Notes: generated by a model not told the origin, from the letters alone. A stretch of DNA of 64,000 nt from Paenibacillus auburnensis (GCF_927798115.1 NZ_CAKMMG010000001.1:1736001-1800000); one strand, 5' to 3'; numbered from the stretch's first letter, positions 44,201 to 52,873 are shown. Numbers and translations are program-made.

Positions 44201-44737
44201 CTCCGGCCTGAAATGCACCGTCACAGTCTGTATGCCTCCCTCAACCGGGAACAGGATCTGCTCGACCGTGCTGCCGTTCAATTGGGTGCGGTCGAATTTC
44301 GTATTAACCCGCAGCGTCCCATGGACATTGCCATGATTCTCAATGTAATTATTGAAGGTCATGACCACCTGATGTGTGGATTGGCTGATCGTAAAATCAC
44401 CGACCTGCCCATCATCCGACACAAGCGCTCCGCTGATATCATTGAACAGCTGGAACTGTCCGGGAAGCTGGAAGGTGAACGTATCTCCGGCTGTGTAGCT
44501 GTGTCCGTCCGGAAGTGCCCAGGTATAATCCAAGGTTACCTTGGAATTAACATCATACACACTGTCCGTAACTGTGCTACCGTCCGGCCCGTATACTGCC
44601 ATGGAAACACTGGTAATGATGTTCGTTTCATGATCTATGGCAGCTGCTTTAACCTGTGACGTGAATCCGATGCCGTAGGCATATTGCACAAAAAGCAAAA
44701 GAATCACAATGGCCAGACTTACTTTTTTTCTCATCAT
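41270..44737 (-). CDS. LPXTG-anchored multi-domain surface protein (adhesin-like)
   Basis: 1155 residues. Signal peptide about 1-31 (VSLAIVILLLFVQYAYGIG...). Five or six Ig-like adhesin modules of 120-140 residues follow (about 35-900), repeating a pattern of WxIxVN, TDxxP, FKT and NTA-type strands as in collagen-binding and isopeptide-bearing proteins. A SpaA/Cna-B prealbumin module comes next (GMLTVKKLDAQNSQKVLEGA...GSYVLIETAAPSGY). A Pro/Thr/Ser/Ala-rich wall spacer is about 100 residues long. The sorting signal is LPQTGESSP, then a hydrophobic helix and RRKQN. Sortase would link it to peptidoglycan. No sortase gene is in the window. The start may be either of two adjacent ATG codons. Confidence 0.92.
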   Translation of the reverse strand: MMRKKVSLAIVILLLFVQYAYGIGFTSQVKAAAIDHETNIITSVSMAVYGPDGSTVTDSVYDVNSKVTLDYTWALPDGHSYTAGDTFTFQLPGQFQLFNDISGALVSDDGQVGDFTISQSTHQVVMTFNNYIENHGNVHGTLRVNTKFDRTQLNGSTVEQILFPVEGGIQTVTVHFRPEVSSTIAKNGVSSGFNADHIDWTVDVNKKLESVQNAVVTDPIPAGLSLDSTVTLAVYQLNVQLDGTVLQGNLIDTSKYSAEVTGGTLIVRFTDSVLNGAYRIAYSTGITGDEASYTNTATFTGDGRDPVSASATVAVQRGGSLNKKALNYEWGKHITTWAIEYNYNKRVVPQQSAVLTDLFDDSQRLVTDSVTVYPVTLDSTGKATKGTALAENVDYTLTGIIGVEKAGFKLQFLNGISSAYLIEYKTEAQGRVYKDTTITNTVSDSTYSASATQLIRPAIVYKTLSGVDYSKQTVNWKITVNGDNYPMKEVVLTDTFPQGGLKFIPESLVVRNSSGAVLDNSAYTLDYNESSAPHAGWNTGFKVIFKSTITGTYTIGYTTKFSSSYAKSDNFVNTAKVDWKDIEGMRTASANGLFVPRPEYKNNGFKTGVYDAATKEITWTIGVNYTSVAVIEPVVSDILTAGQTLVPGSLKVYKMNLNANGDYTKGDELAPDSYSYRVNNGNEYRFVFTDSINKPYYVVFKTSLAGQLIDSNVVNTAQLFDGTKKVSKDLTASVNIPHGGEYVFKSGQQNGDKVNWSIAINRTQSHVKDAKITDTPSTNQILLPDSFHLYPTVVAANGEVTKSSAELTKGTDYTLKVIADADGKQSFELSFASAIDSAYVLEYQSLIVANTGDKLVNEVRFSGNNNILIEKDTTKEVIVGVSSGSGTGSGVKGMLTVKKLDAQNSQKVLEGATFELYRLNGTDRVLVNTRTTDAAGTAVFNNIWLGSYVLIETAAPSGYVLDTREYPVTISSAAGVNLTVYNTPVVPTATPTAAPTASTTPTESPLASASPVVSPAPTTSAEVTPAPTTSAAASPSPALPGGTPFPTSSPIPGVIIDDNAIPGGPAITPPVSAGPSTPPAAPSAAPGETVIDDDIPLGGVDIDEDDIPKGTVTDPASGGKLPQTGESSPMPIYLAGLGLIVIGFVLNRVFRRKQN

Positions 44738-44968
44738 TCCCCGGTAGCCCCCGTTTCTGAAATTATTAAAATTCGCCCAAAAGCCAGTTATGTATCTCGG
44801 TTATCCGCATCCATCTTATGTCAGATTGCAGAATTCTCTTCCTTTTCTGGTCAGCTTGAGCGTTATATACTTATATCACCGAAGTATAGAACTTTAGAAT
44901 CAGATTATGTTTAAAATAAAATAATTATTTTCGGGGAATATGTTCAACATCCGGGGGGAGAGAAAATT

Positions 44969-45724
44969 GTGAATTATACTATCTTTTTTGAGCGGCAGCA
45001 TGAGACCGATTTCATCATGTTTTCCTTGCCGCATCTCATTGCTCTGGCTTTGGTCGCTCTAGCTTGTCTGCTGCTGTTCGCTTCGCGGACGGCACTCCTT
45101 TCGCGACCTTTTCTCCGGGACGCCATCCGTTTTCTGCTGGTCATTGTTCTGCTGGCTTCGGAAGGCGGCCTGCATCTTTGGTACCTATCTCAGGACATTT
45201 GGACCATTCAGCATTCACTGCCGCTGGAGCTGTGCGGAATCACACTTCTCTTATCCGCGGTTATGCTGCTTACCCGCAGCCGGCTGCTCTACTCCTTTCT
45301 ATACTTCGCCGGTATCGGCGGCGCTTTCATCGCACTGCTTACACCTAATCTGGTTTACCCGTTTCCGCATTTCCGCTTCCTGCTGTTTTTTACCGCCCAC
45401 GGAGCCATCGTGCTGGCCTCCCTGTTCATGACCTGGGCCTATGGCTTCCGGCCGGGCTTACGGTCACTGTTCTTTACCATGGGCTGCCTCAATATGATCG
45501 CCGTCTGCGTCTTTGCCGCGGATAAGCTCCTGGACACCAACTACATGTTCCTGGCGCATAAGCCGGATACCTTGTCCGTACTCGATTATTTCGGCCCCTA
45601 TCCCTACTATCTATTGGTAGAAGAGGTCTTTGCCTTCGTGATCTTCCTGCTGATGTATCTGATCTTTTTCAAACTGCCCGGGTTCCTCAGCTCCCAGCGC
45701 AGCCGCAAAAGCCGGAATCGTTAA
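44969..45724 (+). CDS. TIGR02206-type integral membrane protein (YwaF-like)
   Basis: 251 residues from a GTG behind GGGGGGAGAG. About six to seven membrane helices. It has the family landmarks HLIALALVAL near the start, LPLELCGITLLLSA, a GGAFIALLTPN turn, and the terminal acidic YYLLVEEVFAFVIF. Function is unknown. It is divergent from the LPXTG gene (231 bp between starts, in which I see no clear operator) and convergent with ppiB. Confidence 0.85.
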   Translation: MNYTIFFERQHETDFIMFSLPHLIALALVALACLLLFASRTALLSRPFLRDAIRFLLVIVLLASEGGLHLWYLSQDIWTIQHSLPLELCGITLLLSAVMLLTRSRLLYSFLYFAGIGGAFIALLTPNLVYPFPHFRFLLFFTAHGAIVLASLFMTWAYGFRPGLRSLFFTMGCLNMIAVCVFAADKLLDTNYMFLAHKPDTLSVLDYFGPYPYYLLVEEVFAFVIFLLMYLIFFKLPGFLSSQRSRKSRNR

Positions 45725-45730
45725 TTCTAT

Positions 45731-45773
45731 AAAAAGACAGCACCCTGCCGGTAAAACCAGCAGGGTGCTGTCT
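45731..45773 (-). terminator. terminator of ppiB (also between convergent genes)
   Basis: A 14-bp perfect stem, AGACAGCACCCTGC with GCAGGGTGCTGTCT. The T-run is on the minus-strand side. Confidence 0.88.
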
Positions 45774-45816
45774 GAAAATAAAAGAGGACGGTTACCCGCC
45801 CTCCGGTATATAATCC

Positions 45817-46248
45817 TTACGCTTCGATGATTTCCACCGAAGTCATTTTGTCGCGTCCCTGGAAGCTGTCAACCAGCTCCATGCCTTGTACGACTTTACC
45901 GAATACAGTGTGTACTCCGTCAAGGTGCGGCTGCGGTGCATAGCAGATATAGAACTGGCTTCCGCCTGTGTTTTTGCCGGCATGTGCCATAGCCAGCGTT
46001 CCGCGCTCATGCTTGTTAGGGTTGATCTCACAGTTGATGGTGTAACCTGGACCGCCGGAACCTGTACCATTCGGGCATCCGCCTTGAGCTACAAAACCAG
46101 GGATAACACGGTGGAATACCAATCCGTTGTAGAAACCGTCTTTAGCCAGCTTCTCAAAGTTGGCTACAGTATTTGGGGCATCCTGTTCGAACAGATCGAT
46201 CAGCACTACGCCGCCGTTTTCAAGAGTGATTTTCGCTTGCTTTGCCAT
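45817..46248 (-). CDS. ppiB: peptidyl-prolyl cis-trans isomerase, cyclophilin type
   Basis: 143 residues from the ATG at 46248 ([13 protein letters not shown]) behind AAGGGG; a longer reading from 46323 lacks a ribosome site. The cyclophilin core is present: [45 protein letters not shown] and HTVFGKV. It isomerises X-Pro bonds in the cytoplasm. It lies beside lysA as in B. subtilis. Confidence 0.97.
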   Translation of the reverse strand: MAKQAKITLENGGVVLIDLFEQDAPNTVANFEKLAKDGFYNGLVFHRVIPGFVAQGGCPNGTGSGGPGYTINCEINPNKHERGTLAMAHAGKNTGGSQFYICYAPQPHLDGVHTVFGKVVQGMELVDSFQGRDKMTSVEIIEA

Positions 46249-46321
46249 ATGTAAATGACCCCTTTCGAAATAACAGATGTAGAACACTTTTATTAGTTTA
46301 CTATGAATCCGCGCACAAAGC

Positions 46322-46352
46322 AAAGCCAGCGGGAGTGTTTCCCGCTGGCTTC
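46322..46352. terminator. terminator between lysA and ppiB
   Basis: AAGCCAGCGGGA pairs with TCCCGCTGGCTT around a 5-nt loop, between the lysA stop and the ppiB upstream region. Confidence 0.8.
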
Positions 46353-46393
46353 ATGCATATCTTCATAAACTGCAGTTTTCGGCAGGGCTGTAA

Positions 46394-47728
46394 TTATTTC
46401 GTAACAGCCTGCTTGGCAATACGCTCCGGTACAATATCGTTGGCTACGATGTCATGATGGGACTCGCGGCGCACAACCAGATCGCTCTGTCCATTCTGCA
46501 CGAAGACCACGGCCGGACGGCGAATCCGGTTGTAATTGCTGGCCATCGAGTAATTGTAAGCGCCAGTGCAGGCAACTGCGAGCAGATCTCCGCTCGCAAC
46601 CTTAGGAAGCTCCACGTCCCAGATCAGCATATCTCCGCTCTCGCAGCATTTGCCGGCAATGGAGACAGTTTCCTCATTGGCTTCCGTAGCACGGTTAGCC
46701 AACAGCGCCTCATACTTGGATTCATAGAGTGCAGGGCGCGGATTATCTGTCATACCGCCGTCTACAGCCACATATTTACGGACTCCCGGAATCTCCTTAT
46801 TCGTTCCCACGGTGTACAGCGTAGTGCCGGCATCACCAACGATGCTGCGGCCCGGCTCTACCCAGATCTGCGGCAGCGAGCTGCCGATTCCGCTGAAATG
46901 CGTCTTCACCGCATCCGTGATGGCCGCAACATATTCAGAGACCTGCAGCGGCGTATCGCCTTCCACATAACGGATACCAAAACCGCCGCCGAGGTTGACA
47001 ACAGGGAAATCAATGTCCAGTTCTTCCTTCACTTTGCGGGTGAAGTCAGCGATCCGTTCAACCGCAAGCTGGAAGCCTTCGGTCTCGAAAATCTGCGAGC
47101 CGATGTGCGAATGAACGCCAAGCAGCTGCAGGTTGGCTTGGTCCGCAGCCTGCTGCACCGCAGCATAAGCGGAGCCGTTGCCGATATCAAAGCCGAACTT
47201 CGAATCGGTCTGGCCGGTCGAAGCATAGGCATGATGGGCATGGGCTTCAACGCCCGGCGTTACACGCAGCAGCACATTTACGGTCACTTCTTTGCTGGCA
47301 GCAATGGCTTGCAGGAGGTTCATCTCCACCAGGTTGTCGACCACGAAGCAGCCGATTCCCGCTTCGATCGCCATTTCAATCTCATCCGGTGTCTTGTTGT
47401 TGCCATGGAAGTGAATGCGCTCCGCCGGAAAACCGGCCTGCAGGGCTGTATACAGCTCTCCGTCCGACACTACATCCAGTGACAAGCCCTCTTCATCGGC
47501 CAAACGGCACATCGCCATGATTGAAAAGGCTTTGCTGGCGTAGGCCACCTGAAATCCGAGCCCGGAAGCTCTGAAGGCATCCATGTATTCGCGGCAGCGG
47601 CGCCGGATTAATTGCTCGTCCATTATATATAGCGGGGTACCATATTCCGCCTTCAGTTCGGTCACATCACATCCGCCGATTTCCAAATGACCGGCATCAT
47701 TAATTCGGCTCGTCCCGTGTAAAAACAT
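46394..47728 (-). CDS. lysA: diaminopimelate decarboxylase
   Basis: 444 residues. It removes CO2 from meso-diaminopimelate to give lysine, using PLP. The PLP Lys is in QVAYASKAFS; HSHIGSQIF, VNLGGGFGIRY and EPGRSIVGDAG are the fold-III family motifs; CCESGDML supplies the Cys from the partner subunit site, and GAYNYSMASNYN ends the signature. GGAGGAC lies upstream of the ATG. Confidence 0.97.
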   Translation of the reverse strand: MFLHGTSRINDAGHLEIGGCDVTELKAEYGTPLYIMDEQLIRRRCREYMDAFRASGLGFQVAYASKAFSIMAMCRLADEEGLSLDVVSDGELYTALQAGFPAERIHFHGNNKTPDEIEMAIEAGIGCFVVDNLVEMNLLQAIAASKEVTVNVLLRVTPGVEAHAHHAYASTGQTDSKFGFDIGNGSAYAAVQQAADQANLQLLGVHSHIGSQIFETEGFQLAVERIADFTRKVKEELDIDFPVVNLGGGFGIRYVEGDTPLQVSEYVAAITDAVKTHFSGIGSSLPQIWVEPGRSIVGDAGTTLYTVGTNKEIPGVRKYVAVDGGMTDNPRPALYESKYEALLANRATEANEETVSIAGKCCESGDMLIWDVELPKVASGDLLAVACTGAYNYSMASNYNRIRRPAVVFVQNGQSDLVVRRESHHDIVANDIVPERIAKQAVTK

Positions 47729-47926
47729 TGTTCAGTCCTCCAATTTCTGTGGAATATCTCGATTCCAACCTGTCTATTATATGTTATTCAGCCCCGCAGA
47801 GTTCTAAAATTAGGCAAATTGCTTAAAACTCATTCCTAACGAGGGCTATTTAGTGTATTCAGTATAGCAGACAGAGGGAACGCCATAGAATGGACTAATT
47901 TGCAGTTGATTTGTATTTTTGTGCGA

Positions 47927-50464
47927 CTATTGATCATTCTCCTGAACGGGCGGCATCCGGGTATTATCTCTTGTTTTGTTGAAAGAAGGCCTTGTTTTGG
48001 CGCTGAGCACAGGCTGCCGTACGAGAATAGCACCGAAGGCTTTTGCATTAAACGGTATAAACGGCCACAAATACGAAGAGTTGTACGACCGGTGCATAGT
48101 CAGCAGAACGATGAGCAGTGTAGTCCCGATCATAAACCCCTGCACCTGGAACGCAGCCACCGCGAGCATCAGCCCAAGCCTGACGATCCGGTTAGCCAGC
48201 CCCAGCTCATAGCTCGGTGTTGCGAACATCCCGATGGAGGCCACCGCCATATAGAGCACCACTTCATTGACAAAAAGTCCGGTCTGCACAGCGATATCAC
48301 CCACCAGAATCGCAGCAATCAGACCCATCGCTGAGCCGAGCGGCGTCGGCGTATGCACAGCTGCCATCCGCAGCAGATCGACCCCAAGCTCGACGATCAG
48401 GAACTGGGCCAGGAGCGGGATTTTGGCCATTTTCTGGGGTCCGATAAAATCGAGCATGGCCGGTTTCAACTCCGGATGAATAACGAGCAGCATCCATAAA
48501 GGGAGCAGAAACATGGAGGCGAATACGCCGATGAACCGTACCCAGCGCAGATAGGTTCCCATGAACGGAGTCTGCCGGTTCTCCTCCGCATGCTGGCAGA
48601 GATCAAAAAACGTCGTCGGCAGAACAATGACGCTTGGTGAGGTATCTACAAAGATGACCACCCGGCCTTCCAGCAGATGCGAAGCTACAGTGTCTGGACG
48701 CTCTGAATAACGGACCAGCGGATAGGGATTCCACCCTCTGCCCACGATTGCTTCTTCCAGCTGCTTGTCTGCCAGCGGTATGCCGTCGATGTCGATGCTC
48801 TTAATCTTGTCAGTGACGGCCTTCACCTGCGTCTTATCCACGATGTCATCAATATACGCCACACAGACATCAGTACGCGTCCGGCGGCCCACCTGGTGCA
48901 TCTCATATTTCAGTCCGGGGTCGCGGATTCTTCTGCGTACCAGCGCCACGTTGCTAAGTAGGGTCTCCGTAAACCCGTCACGCGCACCGCGCACAACCCG
49001 CTCAATGGAGGGCTCATCGGGACTGCGTGAAGGATACGAGCGGGTATCCATAATGATAACCTGTGTCTCCCCTTCAATGAAGAACACGCTCATACCCGAC
49101 AGCACCTTGTTGACGCTCTCGCTCAGCAGATCGCCTTTTTCCACCTGCACATGGGGAATGTATTCGCTCATGAAGCTGGCGAGCACATCGGCGGAGATAT
49201 CGTCAGGCGTCAGATAGGTCAGCCGTTTCAGAATTTCGTCAATGATCGTATCCTTGGCGAACCCGCTGATGCAGAGCAGTGCAGCCCTGCGGCCGCCAAA
49301 GGACATTTCCCTGAATACGATGTCAAAGGAGGAACCGAGTCCGAGCACCTCTGTAAGCGTTGCTTTCGTATCCTCCAGCCGCTCGGGAATTTTGTCATTT
49401 CCCTGCCAGTAGATAATGGACTGCTCAAGGGAATTAGAGTGTTCAGTGTCGCGCTTCTTCTGCTTCGGGTCGGCCTTTTTGGGTTCCTGTGACTGAGCCT
49501 GCTTTTTGTCTGTCTTGGACTTTCCGGCCTGATCCTTCTGGCCCCCGGATTCCGCTTCTGCCTGCTGCTTGCCTTGTTTATCCATCTCCGGATCCTCAGC
49601 GGATTCTTCCTCCTCAGTTTCCGGATCATCTCCGAACAATCTGGCAAAAAAACCTCTTTTGGCAGGTTCCGGCTCTTCTGTTCCCAGCTCGCTTGACGCC
49701 TCTGCATCCTGCGCCTGTCCGTCTGGATCCATATTCTCATCTTGTTCGCTGTCGGCTAATGCTTTATTGTCTGTCTCCGTATTGCCTTCCCCAGTGCTAT
49801 CAGCACCCTCCGGCTCCTTTGCATCTGCCTCCAAACTTTCTTCAGTATCAGAACTGCCTTGGACCTCCGGCTCCTCTTCCTGCTGCGAATCCGGTCCCTC
49901 CTGATCCGGCGTGCCCGCACCATCCGAAACCTGCAAATCATGATCACTATATCCGGTCGCTCCGGCATCCACACCAATATCTGTCCCAAGCTCAGCGGAG
50001 GCCTCAGCATCCTGGTTGCCGGATGTTTCAGTCTCAGGGATACCCTCTGTTTCTGAATCGCTGTCTAACAGTGTGAATATATATTCCTTCCCGGACTGTT
50101 CGCTGCTCTGTCCACTTGCGGATACCTCGTCAACACCGGATAAATCCGGTTCAGCCTCCCCTTGAGGCGAAGCTGAACGGTCTACCTGCGGCCGGTCCGC
50201 TTCCGTGTCTGAACTTCCCGAAGCTTCTGGTCCCGCTTTCTGCTTCGGCTCTTCGTCTTCATGATCCGGTGAACCGTCTCCGGTTGTAGAAAGATCACCT
50301 TCTGGAACGGTTTGCCCATGGTCAAGCAGCACGCCCATTTCTTCCGCCGCTTCCGCTTCACCCGGCGGGATGTCAACAGAGCCCTTTTCTCCGGAGTCTG
50401 CCTGTTGATCTTTAACGTGATCGTTAACTTCAACGTGATCTCCACTATGAATATACTTCACCAC
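47927..50464 (-). CDS. spoVAF: stage V sporulation protein AF with a long acidic N-terminal extension
   Basis: 845 residues from a GTG at 50464 (AGGAGG 7 nt upstream); the family is usually about 490. Residues from about 343 match SpoVAF/GerAA: SLEQSIIYWQGNDKIPERLED, the soluble domain, then about five membrane helices (WVRFIGVFASMFLLPLWML... HTPTPLGSAMGLIAAILVGDIAVQTG). Residues 1 to about 340 are highly acidic, rich in E, D, S, Q and G, with the repeated unit DAEAS-ELGT and a basic-hydrophobic KRGFFARLFGDD. The family acts in the spore inner membrane in dipicolinate release and germination. Last gene of spoVAA-AB-AF. Confidence 0.93.
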   Translation of the reverse strand: MVKYIHSGDHVEVNDHVKDQQADSGEKGSVDIPPGEAEAAEEMGVLLDHGQTVPEGDLSTTGDGSPDHEDEEPKQKAGPEASGSSDTEADRPQVDRSASPQGEAEPDLSGVDEVSASGQSSEQSGKEYIFTLLDSDSETEGIPETETSGNQDAEASAELGTDIGVDAGATGYSDHDLQVSDGAGTPDQEGPDSQQEEEPEVQGSSDTEESLEADAKEPEGADSTGEGNTETDNKALADSEQDENMDPDGQAQDAEASSELGTEEPEPAKRGFFARLFGDDPETEEEESAEDPEMDKQGKQQAEAESGGQKDQAGKSKTDKKQAQSQEPKKADPKQKKRDTEHSNSLEQSIIYWQGNDKIPERLEDTKATLTEVLGLGSSFDIVFREMSFGGRRAALLCISGFAKDTIIDEILKRLTYLTPDDISADVLASFMSEYIPHVQVEKGDLLSESVNKVLSGMSVFFIEGETQVIIMDTRSYPSRSPDEPSIERVVRGARDGFTETLLSNVALVRRRIRDPGLKYEMHQVGRRTRTDVCVAYIDDIVDKTQVKAVTDKIKSIDIDGIPLADKQLEEAIVGRGWNPYPLVRYSERPDTVASHLLEGRVVIFVDTSPSVIVLPTTFFDLCQHAEENRQTPFMGTYLRWVRFIGVFASMFLLPLWMLLVIHPELKPAMLDFIGPQKMAKIPLLAQFLIVELGVDLLRMAAVHTPTPLGSAMGLIAAILVGDIAVQTGLFVNEVVLYMAVASIGMFATPSYELGLANRIVRLGLMLAVAAFQVQGFMIGTTLLIVLLTMHRSYNSSYLWPFIPFNAKAFGAILVRQPVLSAKTRPSFNKTRDNTRMPPVQENDQ

Positions 50465-50542
50465 TCTATAACCTCCTCAAGTTCAATGAGCTTTACCTCA
50501 CAACAATTCACTCCCGGCATGGCCAGCTACGGAAGCCCTGGT

Positions 50543-50968
50543 TTACCGCTGGTATACAAACCAGTCAAACATAGAGCCCGCAACCTTCCCGCATACCATC
50601 GCCATCAAAAGGCCAAACAGATAATGGGTCATATACAGACGTTTAGCCAGAATAGGCAGCACGTTCAGCACTTCCGTCAAGGCGGCCGCCAGCATTCCGA
50701 CAAAGATTCCGTCAAGCAGCCCTACACCCAGCTCAGCTATAGGACCGGCGTAAATTTTCCAATTCCAGAAATCACTCATGGTTCCAAGCAGCGAGCCGCC
50801 TACCATCGCACCTTCATACCAGTGCACCTTGTCATAGGAAGAAGTCAGCTGGGCCAGACGGGGCACCATATCCAGAACAATAAACAGGGCAATAACCCCT
50901 CCGCCTACCGCGATTCCTCCCGCAACCCCAAGCAGCAAATGCAGGCCAAGTGAGATTGGCGCTGTCAT
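50543..50968 (-). CDS. spoVAB: stage V sporulation protein AB
   Basis: 141 residues, about four hydrophobic helices. It contains LLLGVAGGIAVGGGVIALFIVLDMVPRL and VHWYEGAMVGGSLLGT, typical of SpoVAB, and ends near SMFDWFVYQ. In B. subtilis SpoVA proteins move dipicolinic acid into and out of the spore core. Its ATG overlaps the spoVAA stop by 4 nt; spoVAF follows after 78 bp. Confidence 0.93.
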   Translation of the reverse strand: MTAPISLGLHLLLGVAGGIAVGGGVIALFIVLDMVPRLAQLTSSYDKVHWYEGAMVGGSLLGTMSDFWNWKIYAGPIAELGVGLLDGIFVGMLAAALTEVLNVLPILAKRLYMTHYLFGLLMAMVCGKVAGSMFDWFVYQR

Positions 50969-51624
50969 GATGAATCCTCCTTGGCCCCGGACGGTTCAGT
51001 ACGGTTATTCATCTTGCTGTATTCTTCATGCACAACATAGTGATCGATATTTTTCTGATACAGGAACATTTCCACTTCCAGCGGGGTCGGCTCCTCATTC
51101 CATTTTTTCTTGAACAGATGATTGAAAAAAATCACCATCCCAAACCCGATCCCCAGTGAATAGGCAATCTGGAACATGTAGGGATGCTCATCCCGCCGTC
51201 CGGTCAGCATTTCGACTACCCGGATATGCACCTCCTGCATGTTGACGTCGGCATGGAAATTCATAATGGTCAGCGCCGATCCGAAGAACAGCAGAAGCCA
51301 TACAAGCACAAACAGGGCAACAGATGGCTTGCGTGCTTCGACCGGCCCTTCAATCTGCACAATGGTCCGTCCCTCGCCAATCGGCTGAATATCGGCATCC
51401 GGCACAAGCTCTTGAATTCGGGGAATAATGGTCAGCAAATCGATCAGAATCAGATTCCCGTCGCTTTGCTCCGGCTGGAGCAGCAGAATTGAATACAGCG
51501 GCTCACGCAACTGCGGCTCCGCAATCAGATAAGCCACATCCCGCAGCATGACCCCCCGCCCCTTAGGCACCGACAAGCGGTTCTTAAGCTGTATGTAAAT
51601 TACGGGCGCTGATTGGCTATTCAT
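50965..51624 (-). CDS. spoVAA: stage V sporulation protein AA
   Basis: 219 residues. An N-terminal soluble domain (IYIQLKNRLSVPKGRGVMLRDVAYLI...) precedes two hydrophobic helices (about 118-138 and 160-180), with a conserved HADVNMQEVH segment between them and a polar tail. GGAGGTG lies upstream of the ATG. First gene of this spoVA unit, behind a sigma-G-like promoter. Confidence 0.93.
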   Translation of the reverse strand: MNSQSAPVIYIQLKNRLSVPKGRGVMLRDVAYLIAEPQLREPLYSILLLQPEQSDGNLILIDLLTIIPRIQELVPDADIQPIGEGRTIVQIEGPVEARKPSVALFVLVWLLLFFGSALTIMNFHADVNMQEVHIRVVEMLTGRRDEHPYMFQIAYSLGIGFGMVIFFNHLFKKKWNEEPTPLEVEMFLYQKNIDHYVVHEEYSKMNNRTEPSGAKEDSS

Positions 51625-51652
51625 CTCCGTGCACCTCCTGCCAGAATAACGG

Positions 51653-51682
51653 TAGTATGGGAGAAAAGCCTTATTTTTACTC
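51653..51682 (-). promoter_or_regulatory. sigma-G-like promoter of spoVAA-AB-AF
   Basis: The minus strand has GAGTA (51678-51682), an 18-nt spacer and CATACTA (51653-51659), close to the sigma-G pattern GHATR-N18-CATWHTA, about 30 nt before the spoVAA start. Confidence 0.55.
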
Positions 51683-51759
51683 CCAGGCAGCGGATTTCAT
51701 CTTGGATGTATATGGACACGGGGTGCTGATTCTCCTCTACGGCAAACCTGCGGAAGCGC

Positions 51760-51793
51760 AAAAAGACAGACCGGAGCATTTCCGGTCTGCCTT
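51760..51793 (-). terminator. terminator of the galactanase/ABC operon
   Basis: On the minus strand CAGACCGGA pairs with TCCGGTCTG, extended by AAG/CTT, followed by TTTTT. Confidence 0.88.
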
Positions 51794-51823
51794 ATCTTAC
51801 GAATCTTTTACTTGTATATTCGT

Positions 51824-52870
51824 TTAAACATCCAGTGAAGCCAGTGCCCGTCCCTCGTAATCGAACAGGGTGAGGTTGGACCAGTTGTTCGCATGGCCGA
51901 CGGACCACTCGTGCTGTGAGGGAATCCAGGCAGGTTCCCAGTAATAGCACCCTATGCCCCTATCATGCCGGGTACGGCGGATTACTTCGTGCAGATCCCG
52001 CAAGTATGCAGCTTGCCCCTCTACGGTAGCCGGATAACCTGCATGCAGTTGCTCTGCTTCCTTCACGATAAGCGGGAACCCTTCCGGGCCTGCAAGCGTC
52101 CACGGATAAGCGGTTTCCACCACAATAATATCTTTGTCATAACGCTGTGCCAGGTCGCCCAGATTCTGCTCCAGATCAGCCAGAGTACCGTGCCACCAAG
52201 GGTAGAAGGAGAGGCCGATGACGTCATACTCTACGCCGTGCTCCTCGAAGCGGTCGAAGAACCTACGGCTGGCGTCCTTGTCTCCGCCCCGGTCAATATG
52301 GATCATAACCGGCAGCTCCGGCGCAATCTCCTTGGCTCCGGCAATCCCGGCTTTCACCAGTTCGGTAAACCGGGTCCACTGCTCCTGGGTATCATATTGC
52401 CCGTCTACCCGGCCCTCTTCCCACAGGAAGCCCGGTGTGATCTCGTTTCCGATCTGCACCATATCCGGCAGTGTTCCCTGATACTGGAGGGCCTCCAGCA
52501 CTTCCAGTGTATATTCATAGACAGATAAGCGCAGCGCCTCGAAGTCGAGTCCCGTCCAGATTTGCGGTTTCCACTGGTTCGCCGGGTCGGCCCACTTGTC
52601 CGAATAATGAAAATCGAGCAGGAAGCCCAGCCCGGCTGCTTTGATCCGTCTAGCCATGAAGAGCGTCCGTTCCAGATTACAGAAGCCGCCGGGCGGATCA
52701 TTCCAGATCCGCAGCCGGATGGAATTCACACCGCTGTCCCCCAGAATCTCCAGAAGGTCTGCGGCTTGCCCGGCCTGCGGGCCGGAGCCGTACCTGAAGA
52801 CCCCGCCTCCCTGTTCAATCTCATCCAGAAACGAAACATCCATTCCTTTGATATAAGCTCCTGTCATCAC
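51824..52870 (-). CDS. arabinogalactan endo-beta-1,4-galactanase, GH53
   Basis: 348 residues. GH53 motifs: YIKGMDVSFLDEIEQGGGVF near the start, GVNSIRLRIWNDP, LDFHYSDKWADPANQ, the acid/base Glu in VQIGNEITPGFLW and the nucleophile Glu in VVETAYPWT; YYWEPAWIP closes the barrel. It hydrolyses beta-1,4-galactan or galacto-oligosaccharides. No signal peptide is present, so it probably acts inside the cell on imported oligosaccharides. It begins 3 nt after the permease gene stops. Confidence 0.92.
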   Translation of the reverse strand: MMTGAYIKGMDVSFLDEIEQGGGVFRYGSGPQAGQAADLLEILGDSGVNSIRLRIWNDPPGGFCNLERTLFMARRIKAAGLGFLLDFHYSDKWADPANQWKPQIWTGLDFEALRLSVYEYTLEVLEALQYQGTLPDMVQIGNEITPGFLWEEGRVDGQYDTQEQWTRFTELVKAGIAGAKEIAPELPVMIHIDRGGDKDASRRFFDRFEEHGVEYDVIGLSFYPWWHGTLADLEQNLGDLAQRYDKDIIVVETAYPWTLAGPEGFPLIVKEAEQLHAGYPATVEGQAAYLRDLHEVIRRTRHDRGIGCYYWEPAWIPSQHEWSVGHANNWSNLTLFDYEGRALASLDV

Positions 52871-52873
52871 CCA

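Noticed and set aside
46454-47482. 342-residue plus-strand frame
   Set aside because: Antisense shadow of lysA, whose motifs are clear on the minus strand.
49489-50076. 195-residue plus-strand proline-rich frame
   Set aside because: Antisense of the low-complexity acidic region of SpoVAF; low-complexity DNA leaves several frames open.
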